Positions 9,622 through 21,674 are shown, counted from the stretch's first letter. The stretch is DNA of 64,000 nt from Diaporthe sp. PMI_573 (GCA_021399435.1 JAJTUP010000004.1:62001-126000), one strand, 5' to 3'. Notes: generated from the letters alone by a model not told the origin. Program-made: numbers and translations.

Positions 9622-11301
9622 GCACATCGAGCTCGGCAGCGGCTGCTCATAAGGCCGAGGCGGACATGTCTTGAGCGTGCTACACATTCCCAGTCTCAAT
9701 CTCCGAAAAGTTTATATTATGAAAATAAAAAAAAGACTTCAATCTGAATTGATGAGCCGAGATGTAGATGATGGGACGAGACTATGCACACGTTCACAGG
9801 GCGTAACCACTGTCGATGTGTAGCCTCGGCGTGACTGTGACATGGGCTTGATTTTTTCTAATTTTCTGTTTTTATTTTCACGGAGATAAAGCCAACAGTT
9901 CCCAAGAGTGTAGCTCTGTCTGTTGCGGATAGGAGAGCACTACCACGTTGACAAGGGATATACGACCTCATTTGTGTTTTGTATGTAGAATTCGCAGAGA
10001 ACAGGAATGCATCTGTTTCCAGATTTGCGCGTAGGTCCAAGCTTGGCAAGATAAGGAACTTGAAGCACGGAAGACCCAGATAGTTCAGCTGGGTGGCAGC
10101 GTTTCGCAGGGGCACTCGTATGGGGATGCTTCGTCTGAGGGTTGGGCCTCTCGATCGAGGGCGGAGGGGACCAGAGCCAGCTGTGCGACACCGCTCCTCG
10201 TCGGTAACGAAATCAGTAGAGCAGCTGTCATATTCCACCCATGTGAAGGCCATGTAATTCTACGCATCCTTCAAGATCAACCAACTGCAGGTAGTGGCAT
10301 GACTGGTCGGTGGTAATGTGGAAAAGAGCTGCCAGGTTGCACCCACAGATGCCCCACGAGTTATCGTTTCTACGACAGACATGTGAGTGTTTCCGGCCCA
10401 TGGGAGACGTCATTTTCTGACGCCAAATACTGCAGAGACTTGAGGACTGGGCCTTTTCGGGTGACAACTGTGAAGTGTCTGCAGGGAGAAAAGCGTGGCG
10501 AGAGGAGACCAATATGGAGCAGGTCTGACTTTCCAAGCAAATGGGCCTGAATGCCACACCACTCTCTTAGGGTCAAGTCAAGCCAGGTTCAAGCTGACAC
10601 CAGGATACGCACGTCTCACCAGCAGCCACGTCTCAAGAATCTGGCAGGGAAGGCGAAGGACCCGTCCAGCATACCGATTACGGCGGACAAGAGATATGGG
10701 ATTGGCAGAGCCAGGACCGTGTCTACGAGTGTGGTGTGCACGAGTTTGCCCCCGGCGGCAACCCAACTCCTAACTTCTTACCGCCCAAGCCAGCATCACT
10801 CAGAGATGGGACTTTGTCGCAGCCCACTCCTAAGCAGAATCACCTTGCATGAGTTGGGCAACAGCCTCTGAAGAAGCACCGCGTGGGAATTAATCCTGGT
10901 GGCTTGCGGCCAAGCAGAGCCCTAGTAAAGCCTGCCAAAGATGCCATATGCTATCGCGAGTTGCACGCATGACCTTGGCCCATGCGAATAAGTAGAGGCA
11001 CGGGCTAAGCCATGACAATCGTTCCATCGTCTGCCATCCATCGTGGGCACTGGCCCTTTTGCGGAAACGTGGGATGTGTTCCTCCCTCCTTGCCGCCTGT
11101 GGGAGCTGTTTTCAAGTGTAAAGCTCCTGTTCCCCAACGCCGTGCAGGTGGATGAGTCAATGTGGTCTGTGAATATACAGATAGTGAAAACAAAAACATA
11201 AAAGCTGGACTTGTGTTGGCTGTCGCAGTGTGGTGCCGTGACACCAAGCACGCCCACACCTGGACCTCCCTCCCTCGGGTGGCCGCCCCAAAGCCAGCGG
11301 C
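9622..11301. other. Convergent 3' spacer, no gene recognised
   Basis: About 1.7 kb lies between the 3' ends of the orphan gene and the RING-like gene. An A-rich stretch at about 9716-9735 looks like the poly(A) signal of the orphan gene, and T/A-rich sequence around 9850-9885 follows. The remaining open frames are short and unlike known proteins. Confidence 0.45.
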
Positions 11302-14119
11302 TCACATGAAGATGCCGACCCAGGCAGCGTTGGCAGACACCTCGGACTCGCAGTCGTCCACGGCGCAGAAGATCTTGATTGACTTGGACGTCTCGCTGGG
11401 CTGGAAGCGGAAGCCCGTCTTGGCAGCAGCCGAGTCCTTGCCCTTGCTGTGCTTCCTGCGGTTATCGTAGCAATTCTTGCAGTAGACCTGGAACGGGGTC
11501 CTCCCAGTTAGCGGGTCCCTGGTAGTGGTGGTGGGGGTTGGGGTGGGGGTGGTTACTGGGGAAGGGGTGGTTGCTTGGAAAGGATCAGACGGAAAACATC
11601 GACAAACAAAGCATAAAACCTACATGGCCACAGTTCTTGACAGCCCAGAAGTGATGCTCCTCCTGGCTCTTCTTGCCCCGAGGCTTCTTTGCAGGCCGTG
11701 GGTTGTCGTCCTCGTCGTCGGGCGAATACTTCAGCTCGTTGTCACAGCTGGGACAAACGACGACCAGCTCCTCACCGGCGCTGTTGTCGGCGCCGTCTGG
11801 GCGTGTGTCGCGGGTGAAGCCCGGTCTAGAAGGCGGTGGGGCCTGGAAGTCAGGCTTGGGCGTGGGTTGGCGCCCGCCGTAACCACCAAAGCCATTAGCC
11901 TGGTAGTTGAACTCGGGCGGGTTGCCTGCGAGGGGGTTGGGATTCATCGGAGGAAAGGGGGGCACGGGCACAGCACCGACAAACTGTACGTCAGCTTCTC
12001 TGGGGTTGTTGACGGCCTGGGCGATGAGGCCTGGGAGCAGACCACGGATCGAGCCTATCAGGTGGCGGCCAAACTCCTGGTACTGGGCGCGATGTGCCGG
12101 GACAGCAGCAGCAGCAGCAGCAGGAGCAGGAGCAGGAGAAGCTGGGGCTGGCAGGCGACGGTGGTTGCGGTGGGCTGGCTGGTTGTTGAGTTGTGCGACA
12201 GCAGCAGCAGGTGGGGGAGGCAACCGACGGTTTGCCGGGATGTTGTCGTCTGGTGAATCTAGGGTGAGGTCAATGACGGCCGCAGCGTTGCCATTCAGGA
12301 TGCTGCCGTCGCTGCGGTTGAGAGATGGCGTGCGCCCGTTCTGTGCCATGTGCCTTCTCCGGTTCCTCGGGAGTGGGTGCAGTGCGATATCGTCGCCCTC
12401 TTCCTCTTCCTCTTCCTCTTCCTCCCCCTCTTCCTCCCCCTCGTCGTCGTCAAAGATGTGAATGTGATTATTATGACTGTGGTTATGGCTGTGGTAATGA
12501 TTGTTGTGTCGGAGGATGTTGACAGGCTGGTGCCGTAGGAGATCAGGGCTGTCGGGCTCTTCTGTCAGGTCGATCACTGGGACATGCTGGTCTAGGTCCT
12601 GTTCACGGTCCAGGTCGACTTCCATGAGGTCTAGGCCTTGGTTGTCATTGTCGTTGTTGTGGTTGTGGTGGTGGTTGTGGTGGTGGTGGTGGTGGTTGTG
12701 GTGGTTCCGACGCTGCTGCTGCCTCGGTGGCCTGATATGTCTTTGTTGTCGGCGTGGGGGGGTTGGAGGGGCAGGAGCTCGGCCCTCAAACACCACTTCG
12801 ATGAGCTCGTCATCTTGGTCCATGGTGTCGCTGGGGTCCAGTTCCTCCTGGCCTGACCTGAGGGGATCTTGTGCGGGCGTCCTCCTTGCTGGCCTTTGTG
12901 GCCCCCAGTTGCCTCTCCCTGGGCGCAGGCGTCCAGCCTCCCTGACCTCCCGTGCAGCCCTGCGAGCCCTCCGAAGGCGTAGATGCTGTTGCAAGGGAAG
13001 ATCGTCCTGGTCCCCGTGGTCCTGCTCGTGCTGATGCTGGAGATCTTGGGGTTCGACCAACGCTGTCTGCCGCTGCTGCCGCTGCCGCTGCTGTGAGTAG
13101 TTGTGGCGATATGGGCGCTGGGACTGTCGGTTGCGGTCGGCGGGGTCGGCGCGTGAGCGGAAGAGGTGGGTATTTCGAGACGGCGGGCGAGGTTGAGACA
13201 CAGGTTGAGGGTCTAAGCGAAGGTGAGGTTGGCGATGGATGGCGAATGGAGTGGGGGTGGGGGGAGGGCGGTTGTCGGGTTGGGCGAGCTGGCGACTAGT
13301 GCGGGAAGAGTTGTTGGCCAAGGGCAGGGCTTGGCGGTGGTGGTGACGGTGGCGGTGATGTTGAAGAAGGTGGTGGTGAGGACGGTGGTGGTGGCGGACT
13401 GGAGGCGCAGGCAGTCGGCGGTTTGGGTGGATGTCTGCAGTCAGGCTCGCACGGGCGGGCCGAGCAGTACGGGGTGGCAAGGCGTGCCGGTAGAGCGCAA
13501 GATTGTGGTTATTAATGTCGTTAGACTGCAAGTGGTGACGGGGCCGATCGACAAGTGGGTCTGGGTTAGGTGAAGAGGGACTCGAGCCTGACGCCACTGG
13601 GTCTGTGTCTTGGCCCGAGTCGAGGTCGACGTTGACGTCGGAATCAGAACCAGGGCCAGAACCAGGGTCGGAACCAGGATCAGAGCCGGGATCAGAGCCG
13701 GAGGCCAGGCTCAGGTCAGCATCCACTTGCAGGTCTGGTGCCGAGTCAGAGTTGAAGAGAGAGCCGGGCGAGGGCGATGGCGAGGGCGATGGCGATGGCA
13801 CGGGGGAGAAAGGGAAAGAGCGGGAAGAGGACGGTGGTGAGGCTCTCGATGGCGGCTGGCTGTCGTTGTCGTTGTCGTTGTCGCTGTCCCAGTCGGGGTT
13901 GGGGTCGGAGTCGTGGTCAAAGTAGTCGTGTTCGAGATGCACGTCGCCCACTGTCGAGGATGGGAGATCGGGCGACTGGTCGTGCAGGTGGTTGTCGAAC
14001 AGGTTTTGGTGTTGGCCGTCGCCGTAGCCGCCGTTCTGCATCAGGTAGTCGTCGCCCAGAACGGGGGAAGACCGCAGCGGCCCCACAACAAAGTCCAAGG
14101 CTAACGGCGATCTATTCAT
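11302..14119 (-). CDS. RING-like zinc-finger protein with two VIDLT motifs (fungal 'cell cycle control protein' family; STUbL candidate)
   Basis: Two exons (14119-11624 and 11487-11302) give 893 aa. The intron of 136 bases splits the RING-like domain: exon 1 ends at NCGH and exon 2 continues VYCKNC. The zinc ligands read Cys789, Cys792, Cys830, His832, Cys835, Cys838, Cys873 and Cys878, a RING-HC-like order, and the protein ends AAWVGIFM as in its filamentous-fungal relatives. Two SUMO-interacting-type motifs precede the ring: VPVIDLT with acidic residues behind it (about 513-519) and AAVIDLT (about 613-619). Together these suggest a SUMO-targeted ubiquitin ligase comparable to Slx8/Rfp proteins, acting in the nucleus. 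The rest is disordered, with DPGS repeats near 141-160, His-rich tracts near 242-263 and 473-490, and a Glu run near 562-574. Ligase activity and SUMO binding are inference. Confidence 0.85.
12639..12706 (+). repeat. GTGGTT/GTT microsatellite inside the RING-like gene
   Basis: Imperfect GTT and GTGGTT units run for about 70 bases. On the coding (minus) strand they encode the His/Asn-rich tract near residues 472-494. The repeat stays in frame, so length changes by whole codons would be tolerated. Confidence 0.8.
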
Positions 14120-14660
14120 AGTGGGAAGCCCGGCTCAAAGCATCTTTTTCCGTTGCTCTGGTTCTGTTCTGGCCTGTTCTGGCCTGGCCCCTCTCCGTTA
14201 CCTTTGTCCGTATGTTCGTTTTTCCCCCTTCGCGTTTCATTAACGAGGAAGGAAGGAAAAGCAGCTGCCAAGGATTGGGAATACAGTGGGGGGGGAGAAA
14301 GATACTCCAGACTGTTGGCAAGTCACTGACTAAAGGCAGCGTTTGAGGGATTCAATGTCCTGGAGCTGGGGCGAAACTGGGGCTGGACATAGGGCTGGAG
14401 CTTGGGAGCTGGGGGGAAGGTGGGTGGCCGAGGGGGAGTGACGGTGCGGAAAGCAAAGACCAGATGGACCAGACCACGCAAGAGCATGGAAGCACATAGA
14501 CATGTTGTACAAGTCCCTTCTACTGTGGAAGCTACTTTTGGTGACTGCCCACCCACACACTCTCTCTACCTTTGTCTCTCCATCCTGGACCAAATATCTC
14601 CCTTTGCATGTTCTCCTTCGCCTCAAAGGCAGGAACCTGCACAGTTCCCATACCTACACT

Positions 14661-14707
14661 ACCTAGGTGCCTAGGTAGGCAGGTAGGTAGGTACTGTAGG
14701 TAGGTAC
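14661..14707. repeat. CTAGGTA/GTAGGTA cluster
   Basis: CCTAGGTGCCTAGGTAGGC is followed by several GGTA tetramers and TAGGTACC. Such CCTAGGTA words recur in promoters of Sordariomycete genes. Here they lie about 550 bases upstream of the RING-like gene. Confidence 0.6.
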
Positions 14708-14814
14708 CTTCCATTTGTTCAGCAAGTAAAGGCACGGGCGGACGGGGACAGGTCAAGTGGGGCAGTCTTGGGTCTACAGCCCAATGTACCTTGGTACCTT
14801 CTTTCCCTCCACAC

Positions 14815-14846
14815 ACATCAGGACATCAGGACATCAGGACATCAGG
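14815..14846 (+). repeat. ACATCAGG tandem repeat (4 copies)
   Basis: Four perfect head-to-tail copies of the octamer ACATCAGG. They lie in a non-coding spacer upstream of the RING-like gene and downstream of prp19. Confidence 0.85.
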
Positions 14847-15146
14847 ACAGCCCTGGCAGCTGCATCCCCAATAAGCCTCGTCTTCACCCAGCAGTAAAAT
14901 CATGGTGGAACAAACATATATGCCATAACGCAAAAGCAAACCTCTACCAATGCTCTGGCAGGTGGTGTGACGACCTCATGTTTTGGCACCCTACCCGTCT
15001 CTCCTCTTCCTCCTTCTTTTGATAGGTATACAGTACATACTCGCCCTGCTTGTAGGCCTCAACCTCAATCCAGTAGCCCCTCAGGTACACTCCTCCTTGA
15101 CCTGTGCAGGCTCCTCCTCTCGCCTGTGGGCCGAGGATGACCCTTC

Positions 15147-16775
15147 CTAAGCCTCATCAGGAGCCCCCAGCACCGAGATGACTCCGTCCCCGTTCACCGT
15201 GACCAGCGTCTTCGCCTGCTCGCCCCACCCCAGCCCGACCGCAGGCGTCGCGCTCTGCAGGAGCTCGCTCCACTTCTTGCTGCCCTTGGAGTACTGCTGC
15301 ACCGTCACCCCGGACGGCCCTGCCGTCGCGAGGAACTGCCCCGTGTAGTCCCACGCCAGCCTCTGCACCGAGCTGCCCACCTGCAGCACCTTGGCCGTCG
15401 CCGCCGCCCCCTCCTTGCGCAGGTCAAACACCGTCACCGTTGTCTGCCCCTTGGCCGTCGCCGCGATCCAGTACCCGTTCTCAGAGAACGCGAGCCCCTC
15501 CACCGGCGCCCCCAGCGAGAACGTCGCCGCCTCCTCGCCCGTCTTGGTCAGCAGCATCTTGATCTCCCCCGTGCTCGTCCCCGCCGCGAACAGGTGCCCG
15601 TCCGGGTGGAACGCGCACCTCGTCAGCGCCGCGTCCGTGTACACCCGGCTGACCCGCCGCAGCGCCGACAGGTCGTACAGCACGAAGCTCTTGTCCGTGC
15701 CCACCGACGCCAGGATGTTGCCGCCCGGGTGCAGCGACAGCGCCGTCGCCGCCCCCGCGTGTTCCGAGAACGACGCCACCTCGCTGCCCTTGTCATACAC
15801 CTTGACCGACCCCTTGGCCGTGGCGAGCATCACCTTGGACCCGCTCCACAGCGTGTCCGTCACGGGCTCGTCCACCTTGACCGACCGCTCCAGTGTGCCT
15901 GCCGTGGTCGAGAATATGGCCAAGTCTCCCTTCAGGCCGCCCACGGCCGCGTAACCTGCCTCAAGCCCTATGGACGATGCCTGCGGGGCCGGCAGTGACT
16001 CGGAGAGGCGTGGCGCAAAGGTCGCAATCTCGTCGGAGCTGGCCCAGCCGCTGGGCACCGGTCTCCTCTTGCGGCTCTTGGACAACCTGTGATTTCCTCG
16101 AGGTCAGAATCAGGTGGGACGCGTAGTGACAAGGTCAAACACGGGGCAACATACTTGGCTTGGGTCTCGTCCACCTCCGCGGCCAACTCCTCGGGGAGTG
16201 TCTCGTTGTCTACGGCCATCGCGTCACCGTTTGCGCCAGAGGCGGAACCGGAGCCGGCGGACACGGTCACCCTGGACAGCGCGGCCCTGGCCTCATCGCG
16301 CTCCCTGGACACGCGCGCGATGACCCTGACTGCAGCATCGTGCTGGTAGAGAGCGTTCGCAAGCTCGTCCCGGGTTTGTGAGAGCTGTTGCTTCAGCTTA
16401 AAGGTCTCGAGGGCGAGGGCATCCCACTCGTTCTGGAAGGTGGACAGGAGCGCGGGGATCGAGGTCAGGTTGGGGGCCCGGGGCCGCACGACGCGGGCGG
16501 ACTGGATGGGCAGCAGGTCTTCAGGGTCGAGCTCGTCGCCGGTGACGGGGTCCTTGCCGTTCTCCTCGATGTACTTCTCGATCAGCCGCTTCTCAAAGAC
16601 AGTGCCGGTCTTCTTGGAAACGACAGGCTCCTCGGGAGCCTCACCCGAGACTGTTTGTCAAGTCACCTCGTGTTAGCAACGATGGACCAAAAACATTTGG
16701 CAGGTTGAACGACAGACAGACAGACACGCTGGGCGGGGGCTGCAGGGCTGGACAGTACGTACTGGCACAAAGCAT
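15147..16775 (-). CDS. prp19: Pre-mRNA-processing factor 19 (U-box E3 ligase, Prp19/NineTeen complex)
   Basis: Three exons (16775-16763, 16650-16155, 16086-15147) give 482 aa, the usual length for fungal Prp19. Exon 1 is only 13 bases and encodes MLCA plus one base; splicing yields MLCAISGEAPEEPVVSKKTG, the canonical start of the U-box. The U-box spans residues 1-65 (DPVTGDELDPEDLLPI), followed by PRAPNLTSIPALLSTFQNEW and the tetramerising coiled coil at about 75-132. A Ser/Gly linker leads to a C-terminal WD40 propeller from about residue 190 (LHPGGNILASVGTDKSFVLY, AFHPDGHLFAAGT). Prp19 is a nuclear ubiquitin ligase required for activation of the spliceosome and for DNA-damage responses. It shares a 0.49-kb divergent promoter with the OHCU decarboxylase gene; the two have no obvious functional link. 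Confidence 0.97.
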
Positions 16776-17263
16776 CTTGTCTTATCCTCGATGCGCTGGT
16801 GGATTACCAATGGCAGGGCCAGCTGTGCAATGTGGTGGTGGTGGGTGTTCTTTTTCCGAAGCTCGAGGCTGAACTCATCAAGGCTGGCACGGTTTTGCAG
16901 CCGCGTTTGGAGGTTAACCTGAGATGGACCAGGGGACGGCAGTCCAACAACCTTGGAGGAAGGTACCTTGGCCAATGTACCCCAGCAAGCCGGGAGACTA
17001 GCGTACACCAATAGATTGCTCAGGCCGGCTGCTGACAGATGTGGCGGGCCAGTCATGTACATACTGTGGTACCTGGTCTGCCAGTTCATCCTGACTCGCC
17101 CATGGTCGTCAAGTAACGAGGTACCTACAATGACGACATCGGACGCCGAGGTGCCCTGTATATTCTACTTGCTGCCGCGTACCTACAACAAGGCAGAAGA
17201 CAGCTTGGGACCTGAACATCTAGACCCATTGAGTTGTGAATAACCTCACGGCTGTAGGACACG
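16776..17263. promoter_or_regulatory. Divergent promoter of prp19 and the OHCU decarboxylase gene
   Basis: The 488 bases between the two start codons must serve both genes. They contain GGTACCTTGGCCAATGTACC around 16962-16981 with a CCAAT box at 16972-16976, and further GTACCT words near 17068 and 17120. No TATA box is obvious. Confidence 0.5.
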
Positions 17264-17934
17264 ATGGCCCCAACACTCCCAACACTCCCAGACGTCACCA
17301 GCCTGCCGACACTGCCCGATGCACAACTGACAGCCATCCTCGACCTCCTCTTCGAGCCCAGTGACGACCTGCACACCCTCGCGCTCCCGACCCTGCGAGC
17401 CATCACCTTCGCCTCCTACCCTGAGCTGGCAGATACCATCCGTGACCAGCTTCTCGTCATCGCCCAGAGCATCCACGCGGATGCCAATGCCCGGAAGCCC
17501 CTCCACTCCATCCTGGGGTCCCATCCTCGCCTGGGCGAGAAGAAGGTGCACAGCAGCCAGAGCGCCGCCGAGCAAGCCCAGCTACGGGCTGGGGCTGGGG
17601 CTGAGGATGAGGCAGAGAGACTGGCAGCACTCAACAGGGAGTACGAAGCAACGTTCCCAGGCCTGCGCTACGTCGTCTTCGTCAACGGCCGTGGCAGGGA
17701 CATCATCATGGAGGACATGCGCAAGCGCATAGACCGGGCTAACCTGGAAGAGGAGGAGAAGGAGGCCATTGCTGTGAGTAATGAAGAAAAAAGAAGAGCT
17801 CCTGTCATGTAAAGCCATGCTCTGACATCTTCGCACAGGCAATGGCGGATATCGCCAAGGATAGGGCCAGCAAGCTCAAAAAAGAGTCCGACGAGTCCAC
17901 TGTCGGACGGTCAGCTCTCCCGGCCGAGAGCTGA
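17264..17934 (+). CDS. OHCU (2-oxo-4-hydroxy-4-carboxy-5-ureidoimidazoline) decarboxylase-like protein
   Basis: Two exons (17264-17773 and 17839-17934, intron of 65 bases) give 201 aa. The enzyme family converts OHCU to S-allantoin, the last step from uric acid before allantoin opening. The catalytic histidine is expected at His87 in the motif GSHPRLGEK. It is followed by SSQSAAEQAQL with the conserved Glu103, then LAALNREYEATFPGLRYVVF and the C-terminal helix ending in MADIAKDRASKL. All of these are family landmarks. The C-terminus is ALPAES and so lacks a PTS1 peroxisomal signal, unlike enzymes that work beside peroxisomal urate oxidase; the protein is probably cytosolic unless imported with a partner. 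No other purine-catabolism gene lies in the window. Confidence 0.9.
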
Positions 17935-20900
17935 GCCCATCTCAAAACTTCAATGGCGATGAACTCGTGTCCCACACGATTCTGCGGAAGCTCTCAGCTT
18001 TAACAGCATGATACTGCCCAGCGCTGTCGAAGGCTTCAGGCGTCTGGGTCTCCTCTACCCCGTCACGTCGTCCTTGCCCTGTTGCCCAAGCCGGCGGGCT
18101 CATGGCTGGGAATAGGCCCAGGACCTACATTCCTCACCAGCCGGGAAATATCAACACGTATCTCCTAAGCGGGTTCACACAGCGTCACTGGGAATGCGGG
18201 CACTTGGGATATTCCCGACAAAGAACCTATCCTGTCGAGGACAGCATCGGGGGCTGACAGTAACTAACTAGGTACTATGGTACATGCGCGCGTTCGATTC
18301 TTGTTCTTCAAGCCATGACTTACAGTCTGCCCCCCGAAAGACCCCGAATTGACATGCCAATTGGCTACCTGACAAGTGGCCTCGAGGCCACTCTGTCAGT
18401 GGGACCGGCGTCATCTGGTAGATACCTTCACAGAATGCTCCTGGGCTGGTTGCCCGTATCCATGTGTAGTGGAGATCGTATGCATGGAGGCTGGTCAGCC
18501 TTCGCCTTTCACCTAGACGAGGCCGTGTTACCACCAACGAAAAGCTGCGACTTGGCCAACGTCGAATAAATACACTGTACGGGGTCGATCGAACGTGATC
18601 GAATTCCTTGGTCGCGTCTCAGCTTGTGTACGCCAGCATGTACCGGAAGTGGAAGGATGCCCAGCAGGCACTTTTACTTCCGGACAAGTCTTGCATTCAG
18701 GTATTACAGGAAGGCACTCATCCCATTGGAAGTTTGAACAGTAGGCCCTTCGAGCTCTCGTCCCGAGTGGCCACAGCAAACCTTGGTTGTGGCCCCCGCT
18801 GTGTTGGGACTATCAGCGAAGCACAAGAGGTGCAGTACAACCCCAACGGTGATGGCCACAAGTCAGTGCAGCGTCTAGATGGGGCGCGAATTACAGCTTG
18901 TTGTTTAAAAGCCACATACACGGTTCGCTTGCCCAGCTTTGTCGAGCTTGTATGCGGCTCACTGGACTCGGACAACGCTGCAGGTCTCAGTAGTCTCCAG
19001 GTGCCACGGCGCAGAAGCATCGGCGGATCCAAGTGTAGGGTCCAGTGTGGCGGCTCTGGTTCCGGGTGCCAGCAGAGCCTCGCCGTTGCTAACCCAGTTC
19101 TAATCTGCACCTTCATTTCTGTCACAGTTGCCAGGAGGCTCACTTGTGTGCCCGAACGGTCGGTACGCTTGACCTGGCAGACCTCGCTTGACCTGGCAGA
19201 TCTGGCGGGGTCCAGCTGAATAAGGTCTCGTCAACGAGCAGTGCCGCGGATATCCGGTATCCGAGTGTTCGGTTTAGAGATGGACGTACAGACGTTGTCA
19301 ATCTGGGCTGTCTGGTAGCCTTACCACGTCGGGCTCTGACAACATCCTGCTACTGTGGTAAATGCACTTGGATCCTCTCGGCCTGTCCCAGCTCAGCAGG
19401 GGCGGGTCGCGAGAGGGATCAGGTGCTGGTCACACTGACTTCTTTCCTCCCCTCGTACATCGTGTACTACGTTACCAACCAGCCAGCCAGCCAGCCTGCA
19501 GGATACGGGTGGTTGCAGGTGTCAAGCCCGCCAACCGGGCATCTACCCGAGAGAACAGTATATTTGCTGTCGGGAGTATCGGTGCTGCAGCACACACAGG
19601 GCGATTGGTACAGGTCTTGGCACAGCCCGTGGCATTCCCATGATCGACCACACCAGTTGACACGAGCGTGACGAAGTAGGAAGGTTGGGAGGTGTGCAAA
19701 AGCGAGGCTGCCCGATTCTTCATCTGCATGGAAGCGGCCCAAGCATGCATGGATTTTTCCATACATGGACTCCACACATGGGCTTGACGGGCTAATGCAC
19801 GCCTGCGGTCAGACTCGTCCAGTGGAACACACAGTAGCCCTTTCCCCCCAGAAAGCCCAGGGTCCCGCGTGACCACGCCTCGACCGAATTGGAGGACATA
19901 GTTTGGCCTGACCAAGCCGGGATGAGGGTTTCTGCGCCAGCTCCCGCTACCTATCACAGCACATACGCAGCTCTGGCTCAAATTAACACTCGACGGTACA
20001 CAGTAGACCACCTTGACCAACAGCTCGCCCGCCACGGCCTAGTCGCCGGCTCCTCCCCTCGACCCTGTCAATAAAGCTGCTTGGTGTTCTTCATCTCACA
20101 ATCCCAGAACTCCGAAATATCACGGTCAGGTGCTCATGTGCACGGTCTCTCAAAGGCCAAGTACACAAACCGGCCAGCTTGGACTCGGTTCAAGTCGAAG
20201 TGGTTGCCGCCACGTGGTGGCAACAAACCATGTCTCCTACCGTCTTTGCACACGCGCATACCTAGACCGCGTACATATTACCTCGTCAGCACCAGTCAGC
20301 TCGACCATCAAGCGAGCTGAGTGAGGACAGGACAGTCCCAATCACGGATGAGCACCTGGCACGACGGGGAGCACATGTGGTCTAGCCTACACGTCTCAAC
20401 CGCGTGGCCTCCGTTCGCGCTCCGGGTGCATCAGTGTGCCTCCAGGCACACGCAGCATCCAGTCGACTAGACGAACAGAGCATATACAGACCTACCATGT
20501 TGGAAGTACCAGCCATCTATCCTGTCATCCTCGCATACCCTGTCTTCTCCTGGTCCGGACCACTCATGTCCTCCTTTTCATTACCCCGACTTTTGGTCAT
20601 GTTGCACTCCCTTCCCGTGCATTGCCACCCCTTCCCCCCTTCCTCCGGCCCCCTGCGGTGGGGGACGCACACTGACATGCAGCCTCCCCGGATCCTCGCA
20701 TGATCAATTCTTATTAGTTGGCAGCAATGGTACCTGTGCTTTGGACATCCTTGCAACTCCCATCCCGTCCCATCTCCTGCTGTCCTGAACGCTTGCAGGA
20801 GAACAGATCCAGAGCTTAGGCAAGCGCCGTCCCCCACCCCCTTCTATGGGCCTACTCCTCGTGGCCGTAATGTGTTGTGCTGAGTTGGGCTGCGCTGCGC

Positions 20901-21674
20901 TGAGCTGAGTCTTCTTGTTCCTTTTTTTTGCCACCAGCCCTGCTAGCCCTTGGGACTTCTCCTCGAGTACTCCGTCTCCGGGACGAGGCATATTATCTTA
21001 GCGCATCCTCCCCAGCTTTCGTCCCTTACACCAACTCGGAGGGGGCCGATCGATGCTGGAAGGAAACGCGGTTGAACTCTGACGCCTCTTTGGTGCACCT
21101 GACCTGCGAGCCGAACTCGGTCACCCCCTTAGGATTTTGTCTCCTATATACAGTCTATTGTCTCGCTTGGGGCCGACCAGAGCGTCCTGCTTACTCACTG
21201 CCTTGGACCTGGACGTGGGCAACACCATCTCACAATAATGTTCCGCCGTCACTGATGGACCAGGCACCTCCTGGACCTCTTCGACCGTACGGGCCCAATC
21301 CATCATCTTAACGCTCTAACTCTCCAGGTCCCCACGCCAGATAGGCCCCGGGGGCTGAGTACACTGCTGGAGCTCACAGGAGCGTGTGCCTGTCTGCCAC
21401 GTCTGGGAAGGAGTGTATATTGCGGCATTGGCGGTGGTGCCTCCAGTACCGATACCTACCCAGACTATATTCTTCGTGTCTGCTCAAGGCGTATGCTTGG
21501 GGCCCAGACATGGCTGTCTCTATCCATGGCTTGACACAGGCAACCTTCTATCGAGACCACCACCAGCATCATCATCAAAAGAGACCGGCTGGGACCTGCG
21601 CGAGGGCAGTTCCGCTCGTCCCTTGCGACAGCGATTCCCTGGGGAATCATCAGCTGTCACAGCCAGCCCCGTCA
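17935..21674. other. 3.7-kb spacer without a recognised gene
   Basis: Several open frames of 140-200 codons overlap on both strands (for example 18608-19219 and 19472-20035) but have no recognisable motif and read like non-coding sequence. The right end must hold the promoter and perhaps a 5' UTR of the next gene. An upstream in-frame ATG at 21384 extends that gene's frame but is probably leader. No tRNA or transposon signature was found. Confidence 0.45.

Larger units (their letters stand above)
14120..15146. other. Promoter region of the RING-like gene and 3' spacer of prp19
   Basis: A 1-kb spacer between two leftward genes. It contains a dense cluster of CTAGGTAGG/GTAGGTA words at 14661-14707 and four copies of ACATCAGG at 14815-14846. 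Repeats of GTTCTGGCCT occur near 14161-14190, close to the RING-like start codon. No coding frame of interest was seen. Confidence 0.45.

Noticed and set aside
18285..18315. tRNA B-box-like sequence GTTCGATTC
   Set aside because: No matching T-arm stem, acceptor stem or A-box at the right distance.
18608..19219. 203-codon plus-strand frame in the 17.9-21.7 kb spacer
   Set aside because: No domain or conserved motif; an overlapping minus-strand frame of similar quality exists.
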